Part shown: one piece after another, positions 43,432 through 53,400 of the stretch
Numbering within the stretch: the stretch's first letter is position 1
Layout of the letters: each line of letters starts with the position of its first letter
From: Acidobacteriota bacterium
GTDB lineage: Bacteria; Acidobacteriota; Terriglobia; Terriglobales; Acidobacteriaceae
Length of the DNA stretch: 64,000 nucleotides
Direction of reading: 5' to 3'
NCBI GenBank assembly: GCA_003225055.1
Contig: QIAU01000156.1
Span: forward strand, 1 to 64,000
The notes under the pieces: model-generated
Database searches by the model: none
Told to the model about the DNA's origin: nothing
Seen by the model: only the letters and a program-made list of their open reading frames with translations
Position numbers and translations under genes: made by a program

Positions 43432-44749
43432 GCTCAGGGATTGGCTGCATGTTTCCGAGAAGAAATACATAGCCCGCAATTCCGATAATCAGGAAAACGG
43501 CCGCCGCTACGAAGGCTCCCGCAAATGAGTGCGTCGCCGCAACGATATAACCGGTAGCTATGGGGGCGCTGATTGCGGACAGGTGGTTGCAAAAGTTAAT
43601 GATGCCGCCTACTGTGCCGACACTCTCCCGGGGAGCGATCAGAGACGGAATTGACCATCCCACGGGCGCGGCAGCGGACAATCCTCCCAGGGAGAGGCTT
43701 ATCCAGAAAAGCGCGGCGGCCGTCGAGTGCGCATGTGCCGCGCCGAGAATCCCGATGCCCAGGCCGGTTCCGCCGATTAGCACGACCTGTCGAACTCGCG
43801 TCGCATTCCAACCACGTTGAATCAGGGCATCCACGAGCCATCCGCCCGCCAGCAGGTCGGTGAATGTGGCAAACAACCACGGCGCACTGGTGTAGACAAC
43901 GGAGTGAAGCAAGTCCACGTGATGTGCCGCCGAGAGATAGCTCGGCAGCCACGTCAACAGAAGATAGAAGCTGTAGTTATACGAGGCAAAGCCCAAGGCC
44001 AGTCCGCACACCTCGCGCTGCACGAGTAGATAACCGAGCGGTGCGCCTTGCATAGACTTGACTCGGTCTTCCGGCTGCGCCCCACCGCGCGCGATGAAGG
44101 CCCGTTCCCTCGGGGACAACGAATGGTCCTCGCTGGGATTGCGATAGAAGGCGTAGAACAGCGCGAAATACAGAAGACTGATGAAGCCAGTGCCAGCAAA
44201 ACTCCAGCGCCAGCCGAAATCGAGCAGCAGAAGCCCAATCAGGGGAACTCCGATGGCCGAGGCGAACTTTGCCGCCGCGTCGAAAATCGCCGTCGCCAGG
44301 CTTCTCTCCTCTCGGGGAAACCAGTAGCCGACCGCTTTCGCATTGGCGGGGAATGTAGGGGCTTCCCCGATGCCCAGGAGCAATCGCGAAGCAAAGAAGG
44401 CTCCTACGCCGGTCGAAATGGCGGCCGCGAAGGAGGCTATGCTCCAAATGATCGTGCTCACGCGCCCAACCAGCCGCACGCCAAACCTGTCCAGCAACAG
44501 GCCGGATGGCATTTGCAGCAGGGCGTAGGTCCAGCTGTAAGCACTCAGCAGGTAGCCAAACGTCACCGTGGAAATCCCGAACGTCGTGTGCAGCGCGTCT
44601 TGCGAAACCGAGAGGTTGACTCTATCGAAGTAGTTGACCAGCACCCCAAGTCCCAATAGCCAGGCAATCGTCCAGCGCCGTCGGGGGATCTCGCCCTCGC
44701 CCCTGGAATCGGATGATGGCTCAAGCGGGCTGGGAAGGGTTCGGTCCAC
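43424..44749 (-). CDS. MFS transporter, anion:cation symporter type
   Basis: A 441-aa twelve-helix transporter starting at GTG 44749 with GAGGAGC upstream. The N-terminal half shows YFDRVNLSVSQDAL near 40 and LLDRFGVRLVGR near 83, typical of the ACS family (glucarate, galactonate, tartrate and similar permeases). The loop FYRNPSEDHSLSPRERAFI near 205 is also typical of ACS. Organic acid uptake next to gluconokinase makes hexonate a reasonable guess. Confidence 0.9.
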   Translation of the reverse strand: MDRTLPSPLEPSSDSRGEGEIPRRRWTIAWLLGLGVLVNYFDRVNLSVSQDALHTTFGISTVTFGYLLSAYSWTYALLQMPSGLLLDRFGVRLVGRVSTIIWSIASFAAAISTGVGAFFASRLLLGIGEAPTFPANAKAVGYWFPREERSLATAIFDAAAKFASAIGVPLIGLLLLDFGWRWSFAGTGFISLLYFALFYAFYRNPSEDHSLSPRERAFIARGGAQPEDRVKSMQGAPLGYLLVQREVCGLALGFASYNYSFYLLLTWLPSYLSAAHHVDLLHSVVYTSAPWLFATFTDLLAGGWLVDALIQRGWNATRVRQVVLIGGTGLGIGILGAAHAHSTAAALFWISLSLGGLSAAAPVGWSIPSLIAPRESVGTVGGIINFCNHLSAISAPIATGYIVAATHSFAGAFVAAAVFLIIGIAGYVFLLGNMQPIPEPS

Positions 44750-45131
44750 GCGCTCCTCGGGAGCATGAACTATCGCAGCTTCAGGCCACTTCCTTTTGCT
44801 ACGACAAACGCGCGCATCATATCAGAGTTGGGCATGGTCTTTAGAGCATGGAACCTCGAAGCATGTAATACCGAGCCCTGAGGCTTACATTTGGACTCGA
44901 TCCACAGCGCTCGGTGCGCTCGGAGAAATTAACTAATTCTACGCCGCCGCCGACCAGTCGTCGAAGGGACATACATCTGAGACAAACATCTGACAACGGT
45001 CTTGCAGCGCCGCTGGTTGCTCATGTAACCTCACGGCGGCGCAACGTCTCACCCGCGCCCCGCCACCCGATGCTTCGACCCAACACCAGCCCGCGGGCTC
45101 CCTTCACCTTCCCCGAAGAGAAAGGCATGGT
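44750..45131. other. Divergent intergenic region with short direct repeats
   Basis: Separates the divergent MFS and SSS genes. acatctga occurs twice, at 44973-44980 and 44986-44993, with a 13-bp period. No gene is visible. An operator for one or both transporters is possible but unproven. Confidence 0.4.
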
Positions 45132-46859
45132 TTGGCCCAGATGACAGGCATCGACTGGCTCATTCTGCTTCTTTATTTCATGTTCGTGCTGGGCATTGGC
45201 GTAGCGTTGAAGGGCAGAACGAAGACGAGTACCGATTTTTTCCTGGCTGGGCGCGCCATTCCTGCGTGGGTCTGTGGGCTGGCGTTTCTGTCGGCAAATC
45301 TGGGGGCTCAGGAAGTAATCGGCATGGGCGCTTCTGGCGCCAAATATGGAATTGCGACCAGCCACTTTTACTGGATCGGGGCCATTCCAGCCATGGTATT
45401 TGTCGGAATTTTCATGATGCCCTTCTACTACGGGTCGCGTGCCCGCTCCGTTCCCGAATATCTCCGTCTCCGCTTCGACGAGAAGACGCGCAGTCTCAAC
45501 GCTATCTCTTTTGCGGTCATGACCATCTTTTCTTCGGGAATTTCGATGTACGCCATGGCCAAGCTGATTCAGACGTTGCACATCTTCGACGCACCGTTTC
45601 ATAGTATCGGCATAAGCGCGCAATGCATTTTTCATATCGGCATTCTCACCTCTGCCGTAGTAGTGCTCGTCTATATCTTCCTGGGAGGGATTACCAGCGC
45701 CATCTACAACGAGGTGCTGCAATTTTTCCTGATCGTTGCCGGCTTCCTGCCCCTCACCTGGTTGGGCCTCAAGAATCTTGGCGGCTGGACGGGATTGAAG
45801 GCGCGACTGGACCCAAGTTTCACCCATTCCTGGGCCGGCATGGCTCACGCCTCGACCAATCGCTTGGGAGTAGATTGGTTTGGACTTGTGCAGCGCGCCA
45901 TGGCGGCCAAGTCCATGGGTGCCGCACGCAGAACCCCGCTCATCGGAGCTTTCCCCAAAATGCTGTTTCCGTTCCTGGTAATTGTGCCGGGCATCATCGC
46001 CGTGGCGCTGCCTGCCGCGCCCGCAACCGAGATTAGCGGAAGCGTATTGCGGACGCCCGAACGCGGAATCATCCCTTACAAGATCGACGCCACCACGGGA
46101 GCCCCGGTAATCGATAAGAATGGAGTTCCGCAATTGGACTATGATCTGGCGATTCCCAGCATGCTCCTGCATTACTTCCCGTCCGGCATGCTGGGACTCG
46201 GCATCACGGCGCTTCTTGCGAGCTTCATGTCCGGCATGGCCGGCAATGTCACCGCATTCAACACGGTCTGGACTTACGACATTTACCAATCCTATCTGCG
46301 GCCCGATGCCAGCGATCAGCACTACCTGTGGATGGGGCGTGCGGCTACCGTCTTTGGAATCGCTCTTTCCATCGGCGCGGCCTACATGGCGAACCGGTTC
46401 AACAACATCATGGACATGCTGCAACTGGTTTTTGCCTTCGTGAATGCGCCGCTTTTTGCCACGTTTCTGCTGGGCATGTTCTGGAAGCGCACCAGCGGCC
46501 ACGGCGCCTTCTCCGGTCTCATCGCCGGAACCGCTGCGGCGGTGCTGCACCACGCGTTTACGCTTCCTCGGGCGGCGGGGTCGGGTATCAAGGGCGGCTG
46601 GTTGGCCGTCCTCCATACTTATCCCAGCGACATGGCTCAAAACTTCTGGACCGCGATCTGGGCCTGGAGTACTTGCTTCCTCATCACCATCATCGTGAGC
46701 CTTCTAACCAAAGCTCCCGAGGAAAACAAACTGGTCGGCCTGGTCTATTCCCTCACCGCGCGAGCGAAGGAAGAGTCGCTGGCCTGGTATTTGAAACCGG
46801 CTTCTCTGGCGATTGTCGTCCTCGCCGGCACGGTGCTGCTGAACTTCATTTTCTGGTAG
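45132..46859 (+). CDS. Sodium:solute symporter (SSS/SGLT-like)
   Basis: A 575-aa protein with about 14 membrane segments. TSTDFFLAGRAIPAWVCGLAF near 33-53 and GAQEVIGMGASGAKYGI near 61-77 are SSS signatures, and GLGITALLASFMSGMAGNVTAFNTVW near 355 is the conserved sodium-site helix. The start is either TTG 45132, at good distance from GAGAAAGG, or ATG 45141. A five-codon ATG frame at 45127 overlaps both. Together with galactokinase two genes downstream, galactose or a galactoside is the likely substrate. Confidence 0.92.
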   Translation: MAQMTGIDWLILLLYFMFVLGIGVALKGRTKTSTDFFLAGRAIPAWVCGLAFLSANLGAQEVIGMGASGAKYGIATSHFYWIGAIPAMVFVGIFMMPFYYGSRARSVPEYLRLRFDEKTRSLNAISFAVMTIFSSGISMYAMAKLIQTLHIFDAPFHSIGISAQCIFHIGILTSAVVVLVYIFLGGITSAIYNEVLQFFLIVAGFLPLTWLGLKNLGGWTGLKARLDPSFTHSWAGMAHASTNRLGVDWFGLVQRAMAAKSMGAARRTPLIGAFPKMLFPFLVIVPGIIAVALPAAPATEISGSVLRTPERGIIPYKIDATTGAPVIDKNGVPQLDYDLAIPSMLLHYFPSGMLGLGITALLASFMSGMAGNVTAFNTVWTYDIYQSYLRPDASDQHYLWMGRAATVFGIALSIGAAYMANRFNNIMDMLQLVFAFVNAPLFATFLLGMFWKRTSGHGAFSGLIAGTAAAVLHHAFTLPRAAGSGIKGGWLAVLHTYPSDMAQNFWTAIWAWSTCFLITIIVSLLTKAPEENKLVGLVYSLTARAKEESLAWYLKPASLAIVVLAGTVLLNFIFW

Positions 46860-46868
46860 GAGGGGGCC

Positions 46869-47111
46869 ATGTGGATGGATATTCGCCTCCCGATTGGGAT
46901 TCTTTTTGCTATTCTCGGGTGCATCTTAGTCGCCTATGGTCTGATTGGCGATCACTCCATCTATCGGCAGTCGCTAGGTATCAACATCAACTTGATCTGG
47001 GGCGCGGGGCTGCTCGTATTCGGTCTCGGGATGTTCCTCTTAGGCAAGCGCGGGATGCGGCCTGACACTCAAAATGAGCCCGGGCCAGCGGCCAGTTCAC
47101 CCGATCGATAG
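46869..47111 (+). CDS. Small two-helix membrane protein (80 aa)
   Basis: The ATG at 46869 has a strong AGGAGGGGG site just after the symporter stop. The product has two hydrophobic helices, IGILFAILGCILVAYGLIG and LIWGAGLLVFGLGMFLLG, joined by a polar loop, and a short Pro/Ser-rich tail. Such small proteins follow SSS and galK genes in related genomes as far as I recall; the function is unknown. It may assist or regulate the symporter. Confidence 0.8.
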   Translation: MWMDIRLPIGILFAILGCILVAYGLIGDHSIYRQSLGININLIWGAGLLVFGLGMFLLGKRGMRPDTQNEPGPAASSPDR

Positions 47112-47175
47112 GATCAACCCGTGCCCCTGCCTTCCGCTCTCGACTCCAGTAAAGGCGGCCACTCTGGAAAGAAAA

Positions 47176-48357
47176 ATGGGAAAGGCATATAACCTGGCAG
47201 AGCGATTTCGAGCGCATTTTGGAGGCGAAGGTCGCTTTTATCGCGCCCCCGGACGCGTCAATCTGATTGGCGAGCACACCGACTACAACGACGGCTTCGT
47301 GCTGCCCGCGGCGATTGATTTCGATTGTTGGCTGGCGGTTAGCCCAAGGCCGGATGCAAGCCTCATCCTTCGCTCCGATGATTTTGACCAGACCTGCCAA
47401 GTAGACCTGTCTGACAACACGGTGCGTCCCTCCAAGACGTGGAGTGATTATCCGGTCGGGGTTGCCGTGGTTCTGAAAAAAGCCGGATACCAGCTCCAAG
47501 GAGCCAACGCGCTCATTCATGGCGAAGTCCCGATCGGTGCCGGGCTGAGCTCTTCGGCTGCCCTTGAAGTGGCCAGCGCCTGCGCTTTTCTCGACCTTGC
47601 GGGCTGTCGCCTCGACGGCGTCCAACTGGCCCAGCTTTGCCAGAGAGCGGAGAACGAGTTTGTCGGCGCCCGCTGCGGCATCATGGATCAGTTTGTTTCC
47701 GTCCAGGGCCGGGCGGGGCATGCTTTACTCCTGGATTGTCGTTCCCTCGAATACGAACTGGTTCCGCTTCCGGATTCGGTCCAGCTGGTGATCTCGAACA
47801 CGATGGTGAAACATGAACTGGCATCCGGCGAATACAACCGTAGGCGCGCCGAATGTGAAGAAGCGGTGCGCCGGTTGTCTCCTGTCCTGCCCGGCATCCG
47901 CGCTCTGCGCGACGTGAACCTCGAGCAACTGGAAAAGAATCGCTCCCGGCTTCCGGAAACCATCTGGCGTCGCGCGTACCACGTTATTTCCGAAAATGTT
48001 CGCGTGCTCCAGGCCGTGGCCGCGCTGCGTGCGGGAAACCTCAGGGAGTTGGGCCAGGCCATGGCTGAGTCACACCAGAGCTTACGAGACTTTTATGAGG
48101 TGAGCTGTACTGAATTGGATCTCATGGTCGAACTCGCCAACCAGCAGCGAGGTATTTACGGTGCGCGCATGACGGGCGGCGGATTCGGAGGTTGCACGGT
48201 GAACGTGGTGGATGCTCAACATGCCGACGAATTCCAACGACAAGTTGCCGACGCGTACCAGCAAGCGACCGGACTGACACCAGAGATTTATATCTCGGCG
48301 GCGGCGGATGGGGCGGGCGCTGCCACCCCAGAGATCCCGTTAAGGGCGACGCGTTGA
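47176..48357 (+). CDS. galK: Galactokinase
   Basis: The start is ATG 47176 with GGAAAG upstream; the frame is open to 47074 inside the previous gene. The 393-aa GHMP kinase has the galactokinase signature GRVNLIGEHTDYNDGFVLP near 25-43, the ATP loop GEVPIGAGLSSSAALEVA near 117-134 and the third motif ARMTGGGFGGCTVN near 333. It makes galactose-1-phosphate, the entry to the Leloir pathway. The galactose symporter is encoded just upstream. Confidence 0.96.
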   Translation: MGKAYNLAERFRAHFGGEGRFYRAPGRVNLIGEHTDYNDGFVLPAAIDFDCWLAVSPRPDASLILRSDDFDQTCQVDLSDNTVRPSKTWSDYPVGVAVVLKKAGYQLQGANALIHGEVPIGAGLSSSAALEVASACAFLDLAGCRLDGVQLAQLCQRAENEFVGARCGIMDQFVSVQGRAGHALLLDCRSLEYELVPLPDSVQLVISNTMVKHELASGEYNRRRAECEEAVRRLSPVLPGIRALRDVNLEQLEKNRSRLPETIWRRAYHVISENVRVLQAVAALRAGNLRELGQAMAESHQSLRDFYEVSCTELDLMVELANQQRGIYGARMTGGGFGGCTVNVVDAQHADEFQRQVADAYQQATGLTPEIYISAAADGAGAATPEIPLRATR

Positions 48358-48395
48358 ATGCGGTGTAGCTGCGGCCTCCACCTCCACGATGCCCA

Positions 48396-49385
48396 TTGTT
48401 CTCTGTCTTGAACTCCGATAGGTATCCTCGCCCGATAGCCACTGCGGCTTCTCCAAAACCCAGTCTGCGCGAGGTTTTCGCCCAGTCGGACTTTCGCAAA
48501 CTGTGGCTGGCACGGCACCGCCGCACAGGTCACCTATTATGCTGGTCGCATACATGCTCCCGCTGGCGCTCGTCAGCTCGATTGCCGGTGTCTTTGTCGA
48601 CCGCTGGCACGTTAAGCAGGTGATGATCTGGAGCGATCTTATTCGCGGCGTGCTGGTCCTGTTGCTGCTCTGGGTTACGAAAGTTACGAACCTGACGCAG
48701 TTATGTGCGATCTTCACCGTGCTGGCTTTGGTTTCCCGCTTCTTTGGCCCGGCGCAGTCGAATGGCAATCCGCACCCTGGTCGCCAAAGAAAAATGGCAG
48801 CGAACGCGCTCGTGTCGCGGGCGTTCTACACGGTGCGCCTGCTCTCGCCGGTTGTGGCCGGCGCGCTCGTGGCGTGGCTGACGGAGAAATCCTGCTTCTA
48901 CTTCGACGCGTTCAGCTTCTTTTTTTCCGCCGCGATGATCGGTTCCTTGCTGTTCTCGCGCACCCCCGCCCCGAGCAAGACTACTGTGAAGGGCTTCTTT
49001 AGCCAGTTGACCAGTCGGAACCGCTTCATCTTTTTTAACCCATCCATCTTTAACCCATGCAGCCCTCGCGTTTGTGATCACCTCGATGGTGAACGCGATG
49101 TTTGCGATGAGCTGCCTCAGCCCACGGTTCTCGATTTACGTGCGCGATATCCTCGACTCCGGCGCGTTCCTTTATGGCGTGGTGAGTTCGGCGGTGGGCG
49201 TCGGGTTGATTGCCGGCACCCAGACGGTCAGCAAGTTCCACGCGCAATCGAAAAAGACCATTGTTCTGGAGGGGCTGGTGACGTGCGCGGTATGGTTCGG
49301 CATACGCGCCGTATTCCTAGTGTGCGCTGCGGCGTTGGCCGTGATCGCCCCACGGCCGGCTTTCTACAGAGCAGACCAGCGGCAG
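48396..49385 (+). pseudogene. Broken MFS exporter gene
   Basis: Pieces of one MFS protein lie in different frames. SLREVFAQSDFRKLWLA is seen in the frame starting 48396. It is followed, after a missing stretch, by MLVAYMLPLALVSSIAGVF and DLIRGVLVLLLLWV in the frame of 48503. Then comes a shift through AIRTLVAKEKW near 48765, back to NALVSRAFYTVRLLSPVVAG, and finally SIYVRDILDSGAFLYGVVSSAVG in the frame of 49074. At least three frameshifts and one internal deletion are needed to read it. The ancestral protein resembles EntS-type multidrug or siderophore exporters. A sequencing error cannot explain the deleted segment. Confidence 0.82.
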
Positions 49386-50439
49386 CCATGGAGGCGGCCA
49401 GCAGGGCAGATTAGAAGCATTTCCTGCCATTCCGAGAGGAGCAGGAACCTGAAGAAAACGCAGCCACGGATATCGTGGATCGTGATCCGTGTTCATACGT
49501 GCTAAACCGTGACCTGTTTTTCTTAGTCAACAATCGCGAGAAAGTGGTTGCACCGGGCGGAGAAACACTCCCCCAGACAGCTCGCCCTCCTGGAATCAAA
49601 GATCTAAAAGCGAATTCCTGCAAGTCTGATGTTTCAAAAGACTTAGTTGGAAAAAGCCATAATCCGGCCTCAGGTCCCTCTCCTTTCCCTCGGTAGGTCT
49701 CCCAAAACAAAATGCCGGGCCATTCTCGAGAGCCAGAAAACCTATGAAAGCAGAAGGGTTCCTGAAATCGTCTTTGAAAACAAAGCGCTTAGCGACCGCT
49801 GTCCCAGGCAAGGAGCAGAAGGCACAGGCGGCGCGCGAGTAGACGTCTCCTTGGTCCGGTATAAAACAGCGCGATTGGAACCTACCCGGCTAGGCCGTTG
49901 TAACGCCACCGTCCCACAGGGGCTTCCCGGCCCGCGTCTCGCGCGGCAAGATGCCGACGCTAACCCCATCAGTTCTCGCAGAAGTACAGAAATTTGTATA
50001 AACATAACCCTCAGACAACATTCTCGTACAAAATAATATCTTGATGTTATGGCATTTCCGCATTACCATCTCGCAACTGCGATGTAGTCTCGTGGGGCCT
50101 CAACGACTTGGCCGTTTTGCTAGTCGCTCGAGTTTGGTAGCAGGCACAGATTGCAGGTGCTTCGCAAAGAGTTTTGGGGCAGTGCTTCTTCCTTCGTAGG
50201 CACATCCGTCCCCCCGTCGCTTCGGCAGTAGTCCTATGCGCTCAGAAAAGTTGCGGTGAAGCTATCCGTGCACGTGTATGGGTGCGCGTTGCCGGCGCGT
50301 GTTGCCGGCAATTTCATTGGGGATCTTTTTCATATCTTCAGTCAGCAACCTTGGGACTTTTAGATCACCGGGGAGTCGTCCAGCGGATTCTGGAGTCGGA
50401 GGGGTTGGGGGGGTCTCCCGCATCCAGGAGGATGATGTC
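49386..50439. other. About 1 kb of non-coding DNA before the TonB receptor
   Basis: No supportable gene on either strand. It begins with one copy of a dispersed repeat (49455-49535). An AT-rich patch at about 49990-50055, containing taatat-like boxes, stands out from the GC-rich surroundings and may be a promoter. The last part is the receptor's leader. Confidence 0.5.
49455..49535 (+). repeat. Dispersed 'atccgtg' repeat, copy A
   Basis: The segment reads acgcagccacggatatcgtg, then gatccgtgttcatacgtg, cgtgacctgtttttcttag and caacaatcgc. It matches in order and spacing copy B at 55385-55495. Both are non-coding, on the same strand and downstream of a gene end. Confidence 0.6.
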
Positions 50440-53400
50440 ATGCGAAGACTAAGGTCAGTCGTCTCGCTCGTTCTGTCTCTGCTTTTCACCTTTTTGGTTG
50501 TTTTCGCCCAGAGTTCCGCCCGGTCGGTGCTGACGGGAGATATTACGGACCCGAGCGCTGCGGTTGTCAACGGGGCCGAGGTCACGCTCACTGATTTGAG
50601 CACGAACGTTGGCCAGACAACAACAACGAGCCAGGCCGGGCACTACGTTTTTCCGGCCGTGCAACCCGGCCAATACAAGCTCACGGTCAAGAAAGCCGGA
50701 TTCCGGCAAACCGTCACCAACGTCACCGTTAACGTCGGGCAGAATGTCGCCCAGAACCTCAGGCTGGAACTTGGCGGGGTCAGCGAAACCGTCGAGGTCC
50801 GGGCAACCGGTGCGGAACTGCAGACAGTCGATGCCAGCGTGGGCAACGTTATGAGCCAGCGGACGCTCCAGTCCTTGCCCAGCTTGAGCCGTGACGCGAC
50901 CGCGCTGTTGCAGCTGCAGCCCATGGCGTCGCCTTCATACAACACAGCCCCGGGCACCGGTGAGGGCAATACGACGTCAGGTAGCGTCGCGGGCGCCCTG
51001 AACGACCAGAACACCTTCAGCCTCGACGGCGGCGATGCCACCAGCAATACCGAAGGCGACGCGAACTACGTTTCCGGCCAGGGTTCGCCGCGCGCCGTCA
51101 TCCCGACTCCGGTCGAAAGCATTGAGGAGTTCCGGGTCACTACCAACAACTCCAACACCTTCGCTCGTTCTTCCGGCGCGCAGGTCCAGATGACCACCCG
51201 CCATGGCAGCAACGATTGGCACGGCGCTGCCTACGAGTACAACCAGAACACTCTTTACAACGCAAACCGCTGGGAACTGAACCATGTCGGGAAGGACCGT
51301 CCCCGCTGGCACGACAACCGCTACGGTGGTCGCATTGGGGGGCCACTGATCAGGGACCAGGCTTTCTTCTTCTTGATGTACGAAGGCCGGAACTTTAGCA
51401 AGGGCGTTCCCTTCACCCGACTAGTCCCGAGCGAGTTAATGAAGCAAGGAATTCTGCAATTTCATGATGCTACGGGTGCAATTAACCAATTCAACTTCGC
51501 CACCGGGGCACCCACTGCCATGTGTGCCAGCGGTCCGTGCGATCCACGCAGCTTGGGCATGAGTCCGCTGATCTCCCAGATTTGGAACACGTTTGAGCCA
51601 GTCGGAAACGATCCCACTAAGGGCGATGGCCTGAACACGATCGGGTTTGTCAGCTCGGTGCCGCTAATCACAAAGGAATATGACGGTATCGCCCGCTTCG
51701 ACTACAACTTGTCCCAGAACTGGACCGCGAACGCGGTGACTCGCTATGCCGTTACAGACTCCAACGGCAGTGCTCAAGTAGATATTGGCGGTTTGACGGG
51801 AGGCACGAAGGGAGTTCCGAAATCCACCGATAACGAACCCTTGCAGCCCCGCTACTATGTCTTTGGGCTCACCGGACGGATTGGCAGCAAGGTTACCAGT
51901 GACACTCACTTCGACTTCTTGCGCCATTACTGGCAGTGGGCCCGCAAACCGCCATTTCCACAGGTCTCCGGCTTAGGTGCTGCGGTGCAGATCTATGCCG
52001 AGAGCAACATCAACGGCCTGGTGCCCATGAACATCGACACCCAGAACGCGCGCAGCCGAGTATGGGACGGCAAAGACTACAACCTTAATGAGGAAATGAG
52101 CTGGCTGCGAGGGGCGCACCTGCTCCAATTTGGCGGCGCATTTCGTCACCAGCACTTCTACCATGTCCGCGATGACAAAGTGGTCGGAGGCTTGGCGGAG
52201 CCCATCTACTTTGCAGAATGGACTAGCTCGAACATGGACATCAGCGGCTTTCGTCCCTCGAGTCTGGCAACAAAAGCTGATCGGACCAATTGGGACAAGC
52301 TTTACGCCGCGATGATGGGCATGATTGATCACTCGGCGCAGCTGCTAGTTCGGAAGACAGACCTGAGTCCCGCTACCCCGGGCACGCCGAATACCCAGAA
52401 CACGTTGGTCAATGATTACGACCTCCACATCGTCGATACGTGGAGAATGACGCCTAGCTTCACTCTCGCCTACGGCCTGGATTGGGGGCTTCAGACACCT
52501 CCGTACGAGACTAGCGGCCTACAAACAGTCATGGTCGACACGTCGAAAGGAAACACCATCCTGCCCTATGACACATGGGCGAACAACATGGTATCGGCAG
52601 CTCTTGCCGGCCAAGCTTACTCGCCAGTGCTCGGGTTTCTGCCAATCCGCCAGTCCGGCCGTAAGTATCCCTACGACATGGATTGGCATAACTTTGCTCC
52701 TCGCCTGTCCATTGCCTGGAACCCGAGAGGAGGGAGCGGTTTGCTCAACAGCCTGTTCGGGGACGGGAAGTCGGTGATCCGAGCTGGGTATGGGCGCTAC
52801 TTTGACCGCATCAATGGCGTGGGTGTTGTCATGACGCCCGCCCTCGGCGTGGGTTTTGGTAATGGCGTAACCTGTGCGGGGCCGACCATTGGCGGTCAGT
52901 GCGGTACTGGAAAGGTGAAACCAGACACCGGATTTCGCATCGGCGTCGATGGCGGCACTGTACCCATTCCGCCGTTGCAGTCGATTACAGCGCCGGTAGT
53001 GCCTTCGCCTCAGGACGCTTCCGCAAACTATCTCCTGCCGGGTGGCAACACTCCAAAACAGACCTATGACTTCCGCATCGATCCACACCGGAAAACGGGA
53101 GTGGAAGATGCCTGGACACTTAGCATTCAGCGCCAGCTCTCCAATAGCATGATTATGGAAGTGGGCTACGTGGGTCGTCACGCCATCCACCTTTATAGTG
53201 GCAACGACGTGAACCAGATCCCCTACATGTTCACTGCGGGTGGGCAGACGTTTGCTTCCGCATACGACAACATTCAACGTGCGCTTATCGCCGGAACCCC
53301 TGTACCCGCGCAGCCATTCCTTCAGGCAGTTTTCCCAGGTGGCACCGCGGCTTATGTTTCGGATAAGAATATAGGAAGCTACCTAGCCAATGGAGATGCG

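Noticed and set aside
45021-46640. 539-aa minus-strand frame opposite the symporter
   Set aside because: It is the shadow of the SSS gene. Its composition is His/Arg/Gly-rich and without motifs, while the plus frame has clear membrane helices.
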